NCBI RefSeq assembly: GCF_005239225.2
Contig: NC_133289.1
Coordinates: 10,175,501 to 10,239,500 of the forward strand
Source: Populus alba
Taxonomy: Eukaryota > Streptophyta > Magnoliopsida > Malpighiales > Salicaceae
DNA: 64,000 nt
Direction: 5' to 3'
The translations under genes were made by a program, and so were the position numbers. Each line of letters begins with the position of its first letter. Positions within the stretch are counted from its first letter, which is position 1. The notes under the pieces were generated by a model that was not told where the DNA came from, searched no databases, and was given only the letters and a program-made list of their open reading frames with translations. Below are positions 47,826 to 58,760 of the stretch, piece by piece.

Positions 47826-47860
47826 GCAGGAAAGTGAATTCCGGGAATTCACTTTCCTGC
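47826..47860. repeat. Palindrome, 17-bp arms
   Basis: 47826-47842 pairs exactly with 47844-47860 around one unpaired G. It is made of two head-to-head copies of GGAAAGTGAATTCC at the right terminus of MITE C. Confidence 0.95.
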
Positions 47861-48054
47861 AATCAAACACAGCCCAAAACAACTTTTCTCTTTCCACTGA
47901 AAAAATGGGACGATTATTCCGCCACTCATAATCTCCTAGTATTAACTTTAAGAGGTTGCTGGGTGCATAAGGAGATTTGATGTTTTTCTTTTTATTTTCT
48001 GTATTTAAATTTTGAAATTAATAGAAGATTTTCACCAATATAAAAAAGTGATTG

Positions 48055-48245
48055 GAAAGAGGGTTGTATATGTGTTTCTAAAAAATATTTTTTTTCTGTT
48101 AAAAATTAATTTTTTTTTATATTTTAAATTATTTTGATGCGCTAATTTTAAAAATAATTTTTTAAAAATAAAAAAAATCATTTTGATGCATTTCCATATA
48201 AAAAACACTTTGAAAAACAACCGCAATCTATCCTACCAAACAAGC
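48055..48245. mobile_element. Small AT-rich MITE, reverse orientation
   Basis: 'tttctaaaaaatattttttt', 'aaattattttgatgcgctaa', 'tttttaaaaataaaaaaaat' and 'caaccgcaatctatcctacc' followed by 'aaacaagccc': the reverse-complement order of the family. Confidence 0.6.
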
Positions 48246-50109
48246 CCTTTAAAGTATATGTCTTTAAGATCATTCCAAGAAAAACTTATCGTTAATTAAA
48301 TTAGCCTATAAACTGATTTGAGAATTAGTTGCCTTGAAAAGAAAACACTTCAAATACATCAGCATGTATTTTTTCTTTACTTTTTTTCCTTTAGAAAAAT
48401 ACATGCCAGCCAAAGCAACCTGAAGCTTTATCCAAAAGATGGATGCTCTACACGAAACTGTTGTCAAGATAGAGAAGGACGTTCTTCTTTTCTCTTCATT
48501 TTGGGGGAAAACTACATGTTCTCGCTAATATAGTCCTTTATGTTATCAAAGATGTGCAATTTACCCCTCTGCATACTTTGATTGACAAAGATGAAATCCC
48601 AACAGCGCAAATCCACAAAGCATCTGACCTCCAATTCCAGTAATATATATTATTCTTCAGTTTATTTTCATATAATTCACATAATTGCTCTTAATAACCT
48701 CATCAATCGAAGTGTTTTGATGGGAAACTAGAGGTATGTGAACTATACATACATAAGCGACGCTGGGGCTTTAATTTTATTTATAGAAGTGCTTCGAAGG
48801 GATGTTGAAGCATTATAATAATCATGCTAGTTCAAGGGTGACATTGTTAAAATTAGAATTTAGAGCGCTAAATTAAGATATCATATATAAGTAAGGGGTA
48901 CATATCTAGTTTGTCTTTTTTTAATCCAAAGTAATGTTCCATGTTCCGCTTTGCATGCCGTTGAGGAAAAGAATATACACATCCAGTGCTTTTGAACAAA
49001 ATTTCAAAGACGGGAACCACAAAGTTTTTTTATTCCTAGATAAAAAAGAATAAAGTGCCTACAACTGGTATGGAGAGCCACGTATATTCAGTTTATCAAT
49101 AGATTTTGTAAGATTATTTTAAATATTTTTTATTATTTTTCACTATTTTTAACTTCATCACATAAAAGATGTTGATTTAAGATTATCTAATTGCTTGGAG
49201 TAGGACACTTGGAATATGATTTTGAAGTCCAAGGAAGCTCTTCAGTGAAAACTGGAAGCTGTAAGAACAGAGCACTGCGCAAGACATAAGTCAGAAATTG
49301 AGGGGCCCGAAAAGGGAAAGGGAAAACAGGACATGAAGGTCTTTGCTAATGGCAGATGTTCTTGCTTTGCTTTACCAATCCCCATGTTCTTGTCCATAAA
49401 AAGAAGATGGGCACTCCATTGGTGCCCGCATCAACCGGGAAGAATCTTCATTCCCTCCCAATTGGTTCCTCAATTAACGTAATCACCTTTTGAATCTAAC
49501 GTTAAAAAAAAAAAAAAAAAAAAAAACACGAAAGGATAGATAAGGTGGACAGTCATTTATAGCCAAAATAAATGGTTAATTCGGACCAGTTTCTTTTAAG
49601 GATCCCAGTCATGTGTACCGGTTCTGGTTAAATCGGAAAAGGATAATTACCAGACAGCACTTGCTGTGCAAAACGTGGGCTAAAAAATATCCAACGTGTT
49701 TCGTTGCATTAGTTGGAAGAGGATTGCTAATTAAAAATAAAAATTATATCTCAATGAAATAAAAATATTTAGTCAATGAAAGTATAAAAAAAATATAATT
49801 TGTACAGACACCGTAGATACTATCTTACAGGAGAACGTTAATGGAATACCATATTGATGAGGGATGAGATTTGGATTTGCCAAATCTTGTGGTCCCCTTC
49901 AAATCAATGGACTGCCCACGCGTCCACCCTTCTTGGCGGAGTGAATAGGTGTCCCTCGTCAGCAAGACTTGACCATTCATCCTCTTGTAGAGGATCCGCC
50001 TACGTGTCTTCCCCCACACAATTTAACCTCACTGTGCATCCTTTTTCAACGAATTGGTCACGCATCCACCTTCTTGGTGGACTCAATAGGAAATACAAGA
50101 GGTAGACAG
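48246..50109. other. Intergenic region
   Basis: No gene was recognised. Short frames near 48435 and 49200-49480 lie in DNA of balanced composition but carry no family signature. A 22-A run lies at about 49504-49525. Confidence 0.4.
49880..50095. repeat. Degenerate direct repeat, about 143 bp apart
   Basis: 'cacgcgtccacccttcttgg' near 49917 and 'cacgcatccaccttcttggt' near 50059, each followed by a 'gactcaatagg'-like word, are diverged copies. A third weak copy ('acgcatctcctctctctag') is near 50395. The ORFs on both strands at 49825-50105 cover this repeat and are not supported as genes. Confidence 0.55.
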
Positions 50110-50275
50110 TATTTATTTTTTTTATTTTTTTATATTTAAAAAATTATTTTTAACATCTGTATATTAAAATAATCTAAAAAACTAAAATAATATTAATTTA
50201 AAATAAAAAAACTAAATAAAATTTAAAAAAATTCATTTTTTTTTTTGAAATGTAAAAAACAAACAGGTTCTAAGT
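50110..50275. mobile_element. Small AT-rich MITE family member
   Basis: 'ttttttatatttaaaaaatt', 'atttttaacatctgtatatt', 'aataatctaaaaaactaaaa' and 'gaaatgtaaaaaacaaacag' in family order. Confidence 0.55.
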
Positions 50276-53092
50276 TGTGTTTTCTTGAAGGGATGTAACA
50301 TGATCTAATTATGTGTTCTTCCTCTTAGAGGAATGACCAAGTGTCACCCTAAATGGGACTTGGCCACACATTCCCTTTAACAAAACTTGGTTACGCATCT
50401 CCTCTCTCTAGTAGATTAATTGCATGTTGTCATATCTATCTAGACTAACCTTAAATCTCCCTTGATGAACTATCCATATGTCCCCCTAAATGGGATTTAT
50501 ACTCCTGAATCTAACTACTACACCTTAAGTACACTACTATATGGTTGAATTTAATCTACTCAACGTCAATTATAAAGATAAAATAAATATGCTTTAAATA
50601 TTCACACATTATTCTACCATTACATAGCCTATGAAATGGTGTTGTATTTGACTCTCATCATATCATTCTTTTCACTTAACTATGAACTACTAACAATTAA
50701 AAGCTATCATCTAAAACAAAGATATCTAAGATAGGTGTTATAGTATTTTTTCCATTTCTAACATTGTTTCCATGCAAGTTGGTGTCGCTCATGACTCTAT
50801 AAATGTCCATGAACAATCTGGTAAATAGTTTTAATTTCTTAGATCTCGATCTCTTCCTTTTTAACCTCTAATCATAATCATGTATTATATATTTTTTTAG
50901 TAAATACATAAACACAACCTCTAAAACTTTTTCTTTCAACATTAATGTTAACCTAAGCATCAAAACATAACCTTTAAGGTTTTATTCTTCTATATACTAG
51001 TGCTAACTTAAACATTAAAGAGACTCTTAAGCCCATGTCCATCAGTTTTAATCTGTCATCCTATTCACCAATCCACAAATATATTTTTAGTTAAAATTCA
51101 CTTTTTTTTATTCTTGTATATTTTTTTGTTTAATTTTTTTAATTAGCAATATGGATTATTAACTAAAAAATAAAAATTCAAAAAAATCCTATAATTTGAA
51201 ATAAAAAGGAAAACATCTCTTTAATCAAAATTCCCTTTTTGTATTCATGTGTTGTTTTCTTTTTTAACAAAAAAATTTATTTATTTTTATTAGAAGAACT
51301 ATTTTTTAAATAAAAATGCATCATAATATTAAAAGCAAATATAAAAAAAAATTCATCGGTCAATAATTTTTACCTGAATGTATAAGAACATATAAGAATA
51401 GGAAAACTAACAAAAAAATATATGAAAATTTATAATAAAAAATAATAAAACATATATTTTACTCAATATTCATGAATAATGTTTTTTTTTTAAATAGGAA
51501 TATTAGGTTCATATATAATTATTCAAAAAGTTATTATTAATATTACTATAAAAAGCTCTAAAATTATTTAGGAACTATGACATCATTGAATAATTACTTA
51601 AATATCATTACAATACATTTATTTAAAGTGAATTTTATTATAAAATATAAAACAAAAAATAATCAAATTAAAAAAAATACTGTCTTAAAAAAGTTAGGCG
51701 TGTATAGGGTAGAAGGATGGGTTGCGTGCTTGGCATAAAATTCAAAAGCCTAAGCGTGCTTTGGCTTGGAAGGCTTTTCCTGCATGCTTGTTTTTTTGGT
51801 TTTTTTTTGTTTTAAAAAGAAACAATCAAATGACATTTTGTCAACCTTTATTTTTTTTTTTATAATGGCGATGTTCACCTGAGCAAACGACACGTATGTC
51901 TGCAACATTTTGCTATAATCAGAGGTGGCTTTAGTGATCCAGAAATAGTTTACAAATATTTGTACTCTAAAAACCAAAATTTCAATCTTTTTTAATTTAA
52001 AAATATTATATTGACCTCTAAACTTCATTTTCTAACCACGAGAAATATTTTAATAAGACAAAAAACTTAAAATCAAATTAAATGAATATAATTTATTAAG
52101 CCGTGATCTATATTTACGAGCATCATAAAAGGTAGAAACCATTACCATTAAGTTTTTTTCTTTAAAATGAATTTATAGATATTGAAATTATATTGCTTAA
52201 AATGATCTGAAAAAAAATATTTTTTTTATTTTTAAATAATTATTTTTGACATCAACGCACTAAAATGATAAAAAAACATAAAAAACATATGAATTTGAAA
52301 AAAATAAAAAATTTAATTTTTTTAGAAACATTTTTAAAATAAAAAAACAAATTAAGCTGAATGGATAAACAGTAAAAATGCTGTTGTATAATTGTACAAT
52401 AATCTCTCCTTTTGGCTATGCGACGTGCATCATTTTTGTTGCATAATTGTTTGATATTCCAGGCAGTAATCGGAGAATTGGAGAACATGAAAATCGAGCC
52501 ATTGTTTACTTCCTCACAACTTCCCTTTAGAATGCATTTAGAACTTAGATTAAAACCGTATTTATACCAGAGATGGTAGATCCTTGTATCTTCAGGATCC
52601 TCGCCTTATTTAAAGAAAATGACTAAAATCTCCCTCGACCATTTTCCTCCGAATGGACCGCAATATGCAAGTGGAAACACACTTCTCTTCTCTATAAATT
52701 ATCACATAACTAGAGATTTCTGTGGATAAAAACTATCCAATTAAGGAATCATTATACGCCAAATTAAGTTCATATGGATAAAAACTTGATCAGTGTAGTG
52801 GAATTGATATTAGTATATAGCCAACCTATATTTTTTAAAAAATCAATTTAATTTTTTATATATTTTTTGATATGTTAATTTTTTATATATATTTTGATAT
52901 TAGTACATAGCCAACCTATATTATTAAAATTTAATTTTTTATATATATATTTTGATATGTTAATTTTAAAAATATAAAAATTATTATTTTAATACATTTT
53001 TACATGCTCTAAATGGTTAATGGTTAGGTGGTGCCTGATCCCCTTTCTTTTATGACCCCTGTCAAGTGAATCCTGAAGGGTCAGTTTCCATG
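50276..53092. other. Intergenic region
   Basis: AT-rich, with no gene recognised. It includes a MITE at 52195-52345. The word 'gatattagtacatagccaac' is duplicated near 52806 and 52893 with its AT-rich tail. The ORFs at 51750-52028 and 52252-52488 are made of low-complexity lysine/phenylalanine runs. Confidence 0.4.
52195..52345. mobile_element. Small AT-rich MITE family member
   Basis: 'tttttaaataattatttttg' followed by 'acatcaacgcactaaaatga' and 'aaaaacataaaaaacatatg' matches the family core. Confidence 0.55.
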
Positions 53093-53094
53093 AT

Positions 53095-53101
53095 TATAAA
53101 T
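53095..53101 (+). promoter_or_regulatory. Candidate TATA box of the pectate lyase gene
   Basis: TATAAAT lies 242 bp upstream of the start codon. If used, the 5' UTR would be about 210 nt. Confidence 0.35.
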
Positions 53102-53336
53102 CAAACACTAATGGGGATAAAGAAGACAAAAGAGTGAGAGAAAGAAATAAAGTGGTCATCTTCTCCACTCATACACATGTATGAATAATTACATTTAAGA
53201 GTAACAATTCTACTTAGGTCACAATATTCAAAATCTCAAAAGAATGCTGCAACCTGGAAAGCTGTAGCAGTGCCTCTTTAGAACCACGCTCCAGTGAGAA
53301 AGCACCCATTTCTCTAGCCTCAACTTGAGCAACACA

Positions 53337-56300
53337 ATGCTTACAAGAAGCTGCATTGTCCTAACTCTGATTCTTAGCTCATTTTCTCCACTTGGGTCGG
53401 CAATGCTTAACCGCACCCTTCTCACCCCACACCCCAACCCTGAAGAAGTTGTTCAAGAAGTTCAGAGGTACAATGCCGAGTCTAACTCAGCCCTGTCGTT
53501 TTAATTTGTTCTTGGTTCTTATATGTATGTATGTTGGCTGCCTGAGTTGTCTGCATTTCTCTGTGTTTTACTTCATTCATGTTTTCCAGTTCCCAGCTGC
53601 AAAATTTCGTTGTATGAGTTATTTTGGGTCCTGCAGGCTCAAGATTAAACGGGATCCTTGCTGTGTTTTCATTTTTTTCACTGGTTTACTGTGTCGTTAA
53701 GGTCACTCTAGTTTTAAAAATGGAACCTTCATTGAATGCAGAAGAGTAAATGCTTCCGTGTCAAGAAGGCAAACGCTACAAGTACTATCTCAAGAAGATC
53801 AATCCACATGCCTAACAGGTAACCCCATTGATGATTGCTGGAAGTGTGACCCAGACTGGCCCAACAATCGCCAGAGGCTGGCGGATTGCGCTATTGGGTT
53901 CGGGCAGTACGCCATGGGTGGCAAGAACGGTGAATACTACATAGTGACTGACTCCTCGGATGACGACGCCGTCAATCCAAGGCCGGGCACTCTCAGATAT
54001 GCTGTGATACAACCTCAGCCCCTTTGGATTGTGTTTCCCACTAACATGCTCATTAAATTGTCCCAAGAACTCATTTTTAATAGCTATAAAACCCTTGATG
54101 GGCGTGGGGCTAATGTTCACATTTCGGGTGGTGGCTGCATTACTCTGCAGTATATCAGCAATGTTATTATTCACAACATACACATTCACCATTGTGTTCA
54201 GTCAGGTAGAGTTTTGTCTCCATTTGCTCCTTTATTTTCTTCTCTTTTCCTTTCTGAGTGGCGCAATATACCCAGGATTTACCATAATCCAAGATGCTAA
54301 AGAACTTTTTAGCTGAACTTAGGATCCGTTTAGAATCCTGCCTTTTCATCTTTAACTACTTTCTTTATTGTGGGTCAGTGGGTGGGTCCTAGTAACCCCA
54401 AATTTCTTCAGGTAATTGGAGAAAACTGAATGTTTTTATTGATTAAAATAATTATAAGATTCCAAAATTGCAGTAAACCCTCTCTCAAGAACTAGGAGAA
54501 ATGGTGACAAACTCTCCCTGTCTTTTTCACAACGCAGGTGATACCAATGTGCGTTCAAGCCCGACCCACTTTGGGTACCGGACCAAGTCCGATGGTGATG
54601 GCATTTCCATCTTCGGCTCCAAAGACATATGGATTGATCACTGCTCACTTTCTCACTGTAAGGACGGTCTGATTGATGCTGTGATGGGGTCCACAGGGAT
54701 CACAATATCAAACAACTTTTTCTCCCATCACAATGAGGTTATGCTGCTAGGTCACAGTGATGATTACTCGCCTGACTCCGGGATGCAGGTGACCATAGCC
54801 TTCAACCACTTTGGAGAGAAGTTGGTGCAGAGAATGCCTAGATGTAGAAGAGGGTATATTCATGTGGTGAATAATGATTTTACACAGTGGGAAATGTACG
54901 CTATTGGTGGTAGTGGTAACCCTACCATTAACAGCCAAGGGAATCGCTACACAGCTCCTTCCAATCGCAATGCTAAAGAGGTAAAATAAAAACCACTGCT
55001 GATTCACGCTTTTGTTCTTACTTTTCGGTAATGGTGTTACTGTTTTGAATTTTGATGGGCCTATGCCCTAATGGCTAAGCACCAGGTCTTGAGTAATTTT
55101 CAAGGTGGGGTTGTCATTGCTGAATTTATAAACGTGAAAACCCTAGTATATAATAAATATATATTTTGAAGATTTTACTCTTGTCATATAATCCGGCCAC
55201 TAGAAAAAACAAAAAAAAATGGTACTGGTTCGCATCTTTAATAGAATCCCAAATCCACTTTTATATCTAAATATATATTCCAATCTCCAAGCAATTTCTA
55301 TTCTTGCTTTTGTCTTTGACAAGTTTTCTTCATGGAATTTGTCCTTGTGTTTGTTGGTAGGCATGAGGACAGATAATAATTGAGACAATTAATTTTTCAG
55401 AACAAGATTTGACCCGTTTGTCGCCATTTTCGAAAAAACAGTAAATTCGGTGCAAAATCCTAATTAGAATAACGCAAAGCACACAGTAGGAGCAAATGAG
55501 TAGAGTAATAATTCCAAGAGTGTGTTCGGTGTCGTGATGGTTTTTGGGATTTACTTTTTATTTATATCGCGTGTCAAACTTTAGTTGTTTTAATTAAGTA
55601 TATTCTTTTTAAATTAGAATTAATTTTTTTAAAAAATATAATCGTAAAATCTAAACACTAAAATATTTTATAAAAAAACATGTTTATATAGATTAAACGA
55701 TATATATGTTTAACATTATTCAAATTCAAATAAGAAGAAAGGCTTAATCTTAAACTAGTTTTTTTTAAAAAATTATTTAAAATTTTCAAATTATTTTAAT
55801 ATATTAATATTTAATATATTTCTAAATAAAAATATACTTCTAATCATAACTACTACCATATTTTTAAACATTTCTGAATATATTAATAGTTAATGTCGTG
55901 TAGAATGAGCATGAAAGGGGAGGGTGTGTTTGTGCAGGTTACAAAGCGGGTGGACACGGCGGAAGATGATTGGAGAGGTTGGAATTGGAGATCGGAGGGA
56001 GACATATTGGTTAACGGAGCATTTTTTGTGGCCTCAGGTGCGGAACTAGAGGTGAAGTATGAGAAGGCCTACAGTGTGGAGCCCAAGTCAGCTGTTCTCA
56101 TTGACCTCCTCACCATGCATTCTGGCGTCCTCGGTGTTGGTGGCAGGTACACAGTGACATTTCTTTTCTCTCCTTTTCTCTCTCTCTCCCCTACTTTCTT
56201 CTTCTCTTTTACCTTTAATTCTATCCCCTTTTCTCTCACTAAATTTCTAGGAACACCCTAAACCCTACTTTTTATTTCTGATGCCAATCAAATCCTGGGT

Positions 56301-56773
56301 TTTATTTCCATTGCCATATCGGGCTTGATTTTCTGCCATATTCCTGGTTCTTAAGATGGGATTTCGGCTGCTAAAAGGAGCCATGACTAGTTCAGAACTG
56401 TACACCAAAAATTAGTTCTGAACCTCAGGTTTTGTTTCACTTAATTTGATGCTATGGGCTGCAAGAAACAGGGAAGATTAAGTAAACAGTTGCTAGTTAA
56501 TGTTAAAAGAATTTGTTGCGACTTACGTGAGACATGACCGAGTGAAATGGAATGAGCAGGAACAACAATCTGGGAATGTGGAGCACAGGGTCAGATGGCG
56601 GCAAAGAGGGATTAGGATCCGGCGAAGGCGATGACTATTTGGATGACTACTCCGGTAGCAGTATTTCGTTGCCGCCTCCCTCTCCATATGCTCTTCTTCC
56701 TATTTTGACTGCACTGATCTACTTGTTATCTTTCCAGTACATTATAGCAGCAGCACTGACATCCATGTTGTAG
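53337..56773 (+). CDS. PMR6-like pectate lyase (PL1 family) with predicted GPI anchor
   Basis: Five exons, 53337-53467, 53742-54205, 54538-54980, 55938-56146 and 56560-56773, give 1461 nt, 486 aa, with all phases closing and GT-AG introns. A signal peptide (residues 1-22, [20 protein letters not shown]) comes first. The PL1 parallel beta-helix domain follows at about residues 60-410: [54 protein letters not shown] (calcium-site acidic residues D241 and D245), RMPRCR (R297-R302, with the catalytic Arg) and [11 protein letters not shown]. The tail is unusual: an acidic glycine-rich linker, SGSS at 447-450 as a possible omega site, a PPPSP spacer, then a hydrophobic end (459-486). Arabidopsis PMR6 is a GPI-anchored pectate lyase-like protein needed for powdery mildew susceptibility, and it is the closest relative I recall. 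Known reaction: eliminative cleavage of de-esterified pectin in the wall. Intron 3 (957 bp) contains MITE-like DNA. Confidence 0.94.
55510..55870. mobile_element. MITE-like AT-rich insertion(s) in pectate lyase intron 3
   Basis: 'gagtgtgttcggtgtcgtga' near 55518 and the later 'aatcataactactaccatat' following 'atatttctaaataaaaatat' resemble the two ends of the dispersed MITE family. They lie wholly within intron 3, so the coding sequence is unaffected. Confidence 0.4.
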
Positions 56774-56804
56774 CAGGAAAACTAAGCTGTAATTTTTCCT
56801 TGGC

Positions 56805-56975
56805 GGTGTTTGTCATCGCCGTTAAACTGAACTTTTAAATGATTTTGAATTTTTTTAGTTTTAAATTATTGTTTTTTTATTTTCTAATTATTTTAATGTT
56901 CTAATACTACAAATAAATTTTAAAAAATAAATAATTAGTTTAATATATTTTTAAACCAAAACACACTGAGTCTAC
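56805..56975. mobile_element. Small AT-rich MITE just downstream of the pectate lyase
   Basis: 'ggcggtgtttgtcatcgccg' is followed by 'tttttagttttaaattattg', 'attattttaatgttctaata' and 'tttttaaaccaaaacacac'. It starts within 40 bp of the stop codon, so it may lie in the 3' UTR. Confidence 0.5.
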
Positions 56976-57059
56976 TGTATTTTCAAACATCCCAGAATTT
57001 CACCATTTTAATTTAACATCTGCAATTCTGTTGAGAACCTATTTTCATCAATTCTTGCA

Positions 57060-57760
57060 ATAATTATCCCATCTGAATCTTACAGTTTTTTTAATATTAA
57101 CTTGATTAAACCAAACTATTTAAACCTGTGACCCGGGTTGTGAGATCTAAATATCCATATAAAAAGTAAATTGAAAAACATCTCAAAGCTTAATTCTCAA
57201 ACCATTCTCAAACTAATTCAATGTTGAAGGGCAAAAAAAAAAAAAAAATTCAATTAAAAAAACTGAGTTAACCCGACTTAAACCACCAAACTCACGACCA
57301 AAGTCATGAAATCGTGATGACCACATATAACAAAAAATAAATCATGAAGTTCAATGCCTAAATAAAATAAATCATCAAGTTGTAATTGTTTTAGATCAAT
57401 AAAATAAAATTTTATTTTACAAAATTAAGTATCAACCACGAGTCATAAGCTTTCCTTGACATCGTGGGACCTCTATTTTAGGCAAAATAATAATAATAAT
57501 GATTACCATATTTAACAAAAAATAAATCATGAAGTTCAATATCAAATACCTCAATGTTAAAAAATAAAATAAAAAATTAATTTTAAAAATAATCGATTTC
57601 AATCCGCTGTAACTTTCTAAATTCAGGATTGGGTCAGGTCATGATTACACATGAAAGGAAAAAAGGAAAAAAAAATAAATTATAATGCATAATTCTCAAT
57701 CAATGCAATAATAAGAGATGAAATTAAAAAAAAATTCAAAATAAAAATCAAGTTTTACAT
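57060..57760. repeat. Degenerate ~125-bp repeat family, second location
   Basis: 'gacccgggttgtgagatcta' (57130), 'ccgacttaaaccaccaaact' (57272), 'aaataaatcatgaagttcaa' (57336, 57521) and 'gtaactttctaaattcagga' (57610) follow the order seen at 32740-33490. 'aaccacgagtcataagcttt' at 57433 recurs as 'aaccacgtgtcataagcttt' near 58327. Confidence 0.6.
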
Positions 57761-58015
57761 AAAAATAAAATTGCCGGATACTTGCTATTTTTGAAGAGAA
57801 TAAGAGTGAAACCAACGAGGGGAGAGAAAAGAGAGGAGAAGAAGAAAATGAAAAATAAGTATACATGCACCTCCATCAAATACACTGCATTGTTGGGCCG
57901 ACCTCACTGAGATGCTTTTAGAGCCACCAGTGATGGCGACGTTATGACACTTGAGGAAGCTGCTCCTGCTTCTAGAGCAACACCTCTTCCTTCACATACA
58001 AGAATGTACAATGCG
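57761..58015. other. Spacer and SINE target flank
   Basis: The stretch 57880-58010 is GC-richer ('ttgggccgacctcactgaga') and ends with the first copy of the SINE target-site duplication at 58000-58015. No gene is recognised. Confidence 0.45.
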
Positions 58016-58189
58016 GTGGAAGGGGCTTGTTCCCTTCTTCTGCACTAGAGTTCAAACTTTATTTTGAACGTCTGTCACCCCCGCGGTGCCTTACATGTTC
58101 ACTGGGTTCACAGGATGTTCAGTGGGCCGTGGGATTAGTCGTGGTGCGCGCAAGCTGGCCCGGATACTCACGTAAATAAATAAATAAAA
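58016..58189 (+). mobile_element. tRNA-derived SINE (Au-like) with 16-bp target-site duplication
   Basis: The body contains 'cccccgcggtgccttacatg', 'ttcagtgggccgtgggatta' and 'gtgcgcgcaagctggcccgg', which I recall as typical of the plant Au SINE family. A degenerate B-box-like GAGTTCAAAC is near 58048. The 3' end is (aaat)n followed by A. The identical 16-mer AAGAATGTACAATGCG flanks it at 58000-58015 and 58189-58204, which proves a target-primed retrotransposition event. The family name is from memory. Confidence 0.85.
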
Positions 58190-58249
58190 AGAATGTACAA
58201 TGCGCTTGCTAGTCTCTTTGCCACTATTCGTTGACCCCAGCCCAATAAT

Positions 58250-58760
58250 TTTTATTAGTTTCAAATTTGATGTATTAATTATTTTAAATTAATAAAATAA
58301 AATTTTATTTTGAAAAATTAATATCAACCACGTGTCATAAGCTTTCCTTGATATCGTGGGACTCCTATTTCAATAAAAAATAAAAAATAAATCATTAAGT
58401 TCAATCCAAAGTAAACTCAATTTTAAAGAATCAATGTGAGAGAAAAAAAATGAGTGACAAAAAAATAAATGGTGTTGATCTTTTCATTGCATATGCAATT
58501 CAATTCGTAATCCTTCAAAGAAAAAGGGGTTGAATATTTATCAATTGTTTATAGCTTTAATTGTTTCATATCAATAAAAATTCATTTTATATTACCAAAT
58601 CAAGCATCAACTAAGCGATATTTTTTTTCTAAAGACACTATAAATCAGGTAACCAAAACAAACAACTAAGCCCAATTCCAAATAAATATAACTTCAAATA
58701 AACAAATAAAAAAATAAATTAAGGGATAAAAATAATAATAAAAAAAACATTATGAATTGC
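58250..58760. repeat. Degenerate ~125-bp repeat family, continued
   Basis: Continues the array of 57060-57760 across the SINE insertion. 'cataagctttccttgatatc' and the 'gtgggactcctattt' that follows duplicate 57448-57480. Confidence 0.6.

Larger units (their letters stand above)
46996..47873. mobile_element. MITE C, related interior to copies A/B, different termini
   Basis: The interior 47395-47520 aligns with copies A and B ('cattacgtacgaaatacatc', 'atgtaataaaattggataaa'). The termini are inverted repeats: GTTTGTTTGCAGGAAAGTGA at 46998 matches the reverse complement of TCACTTTCCTGCAATCAAAC at 47850. They are packed with copies of GGAAAGTGAATTCC. A 20-bp-arm hairpin lies at 47625-47675 and a 17-bp-arm palindrome at 47826-47860. 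There is no transposase. The short ORFs at 46954-47151 and 47638-47931 are read-through of the repeats. Confidence 0.65.

Noticed and set aside
46954..47931. ORFs of 65-97 aa containing SGESEFLESEF-type repeats
   Set aside because: The apparent protein repeats are a translation of the GGAAAGTGAATTCC DNA motif in MITE C.
53812..55007. Minus-strand ORFs of 60-126 aa across the pectate lyase exons
   Set aside because: Antisense shadows of a well-supported plus-strand gene.
58016..58120. Possible functional tRNA gene from the B-box-like sequence
   Set aside because: No cloverleaf and no acceptor stem. The body, A-rich tail and target-site duplication identify a SINE.
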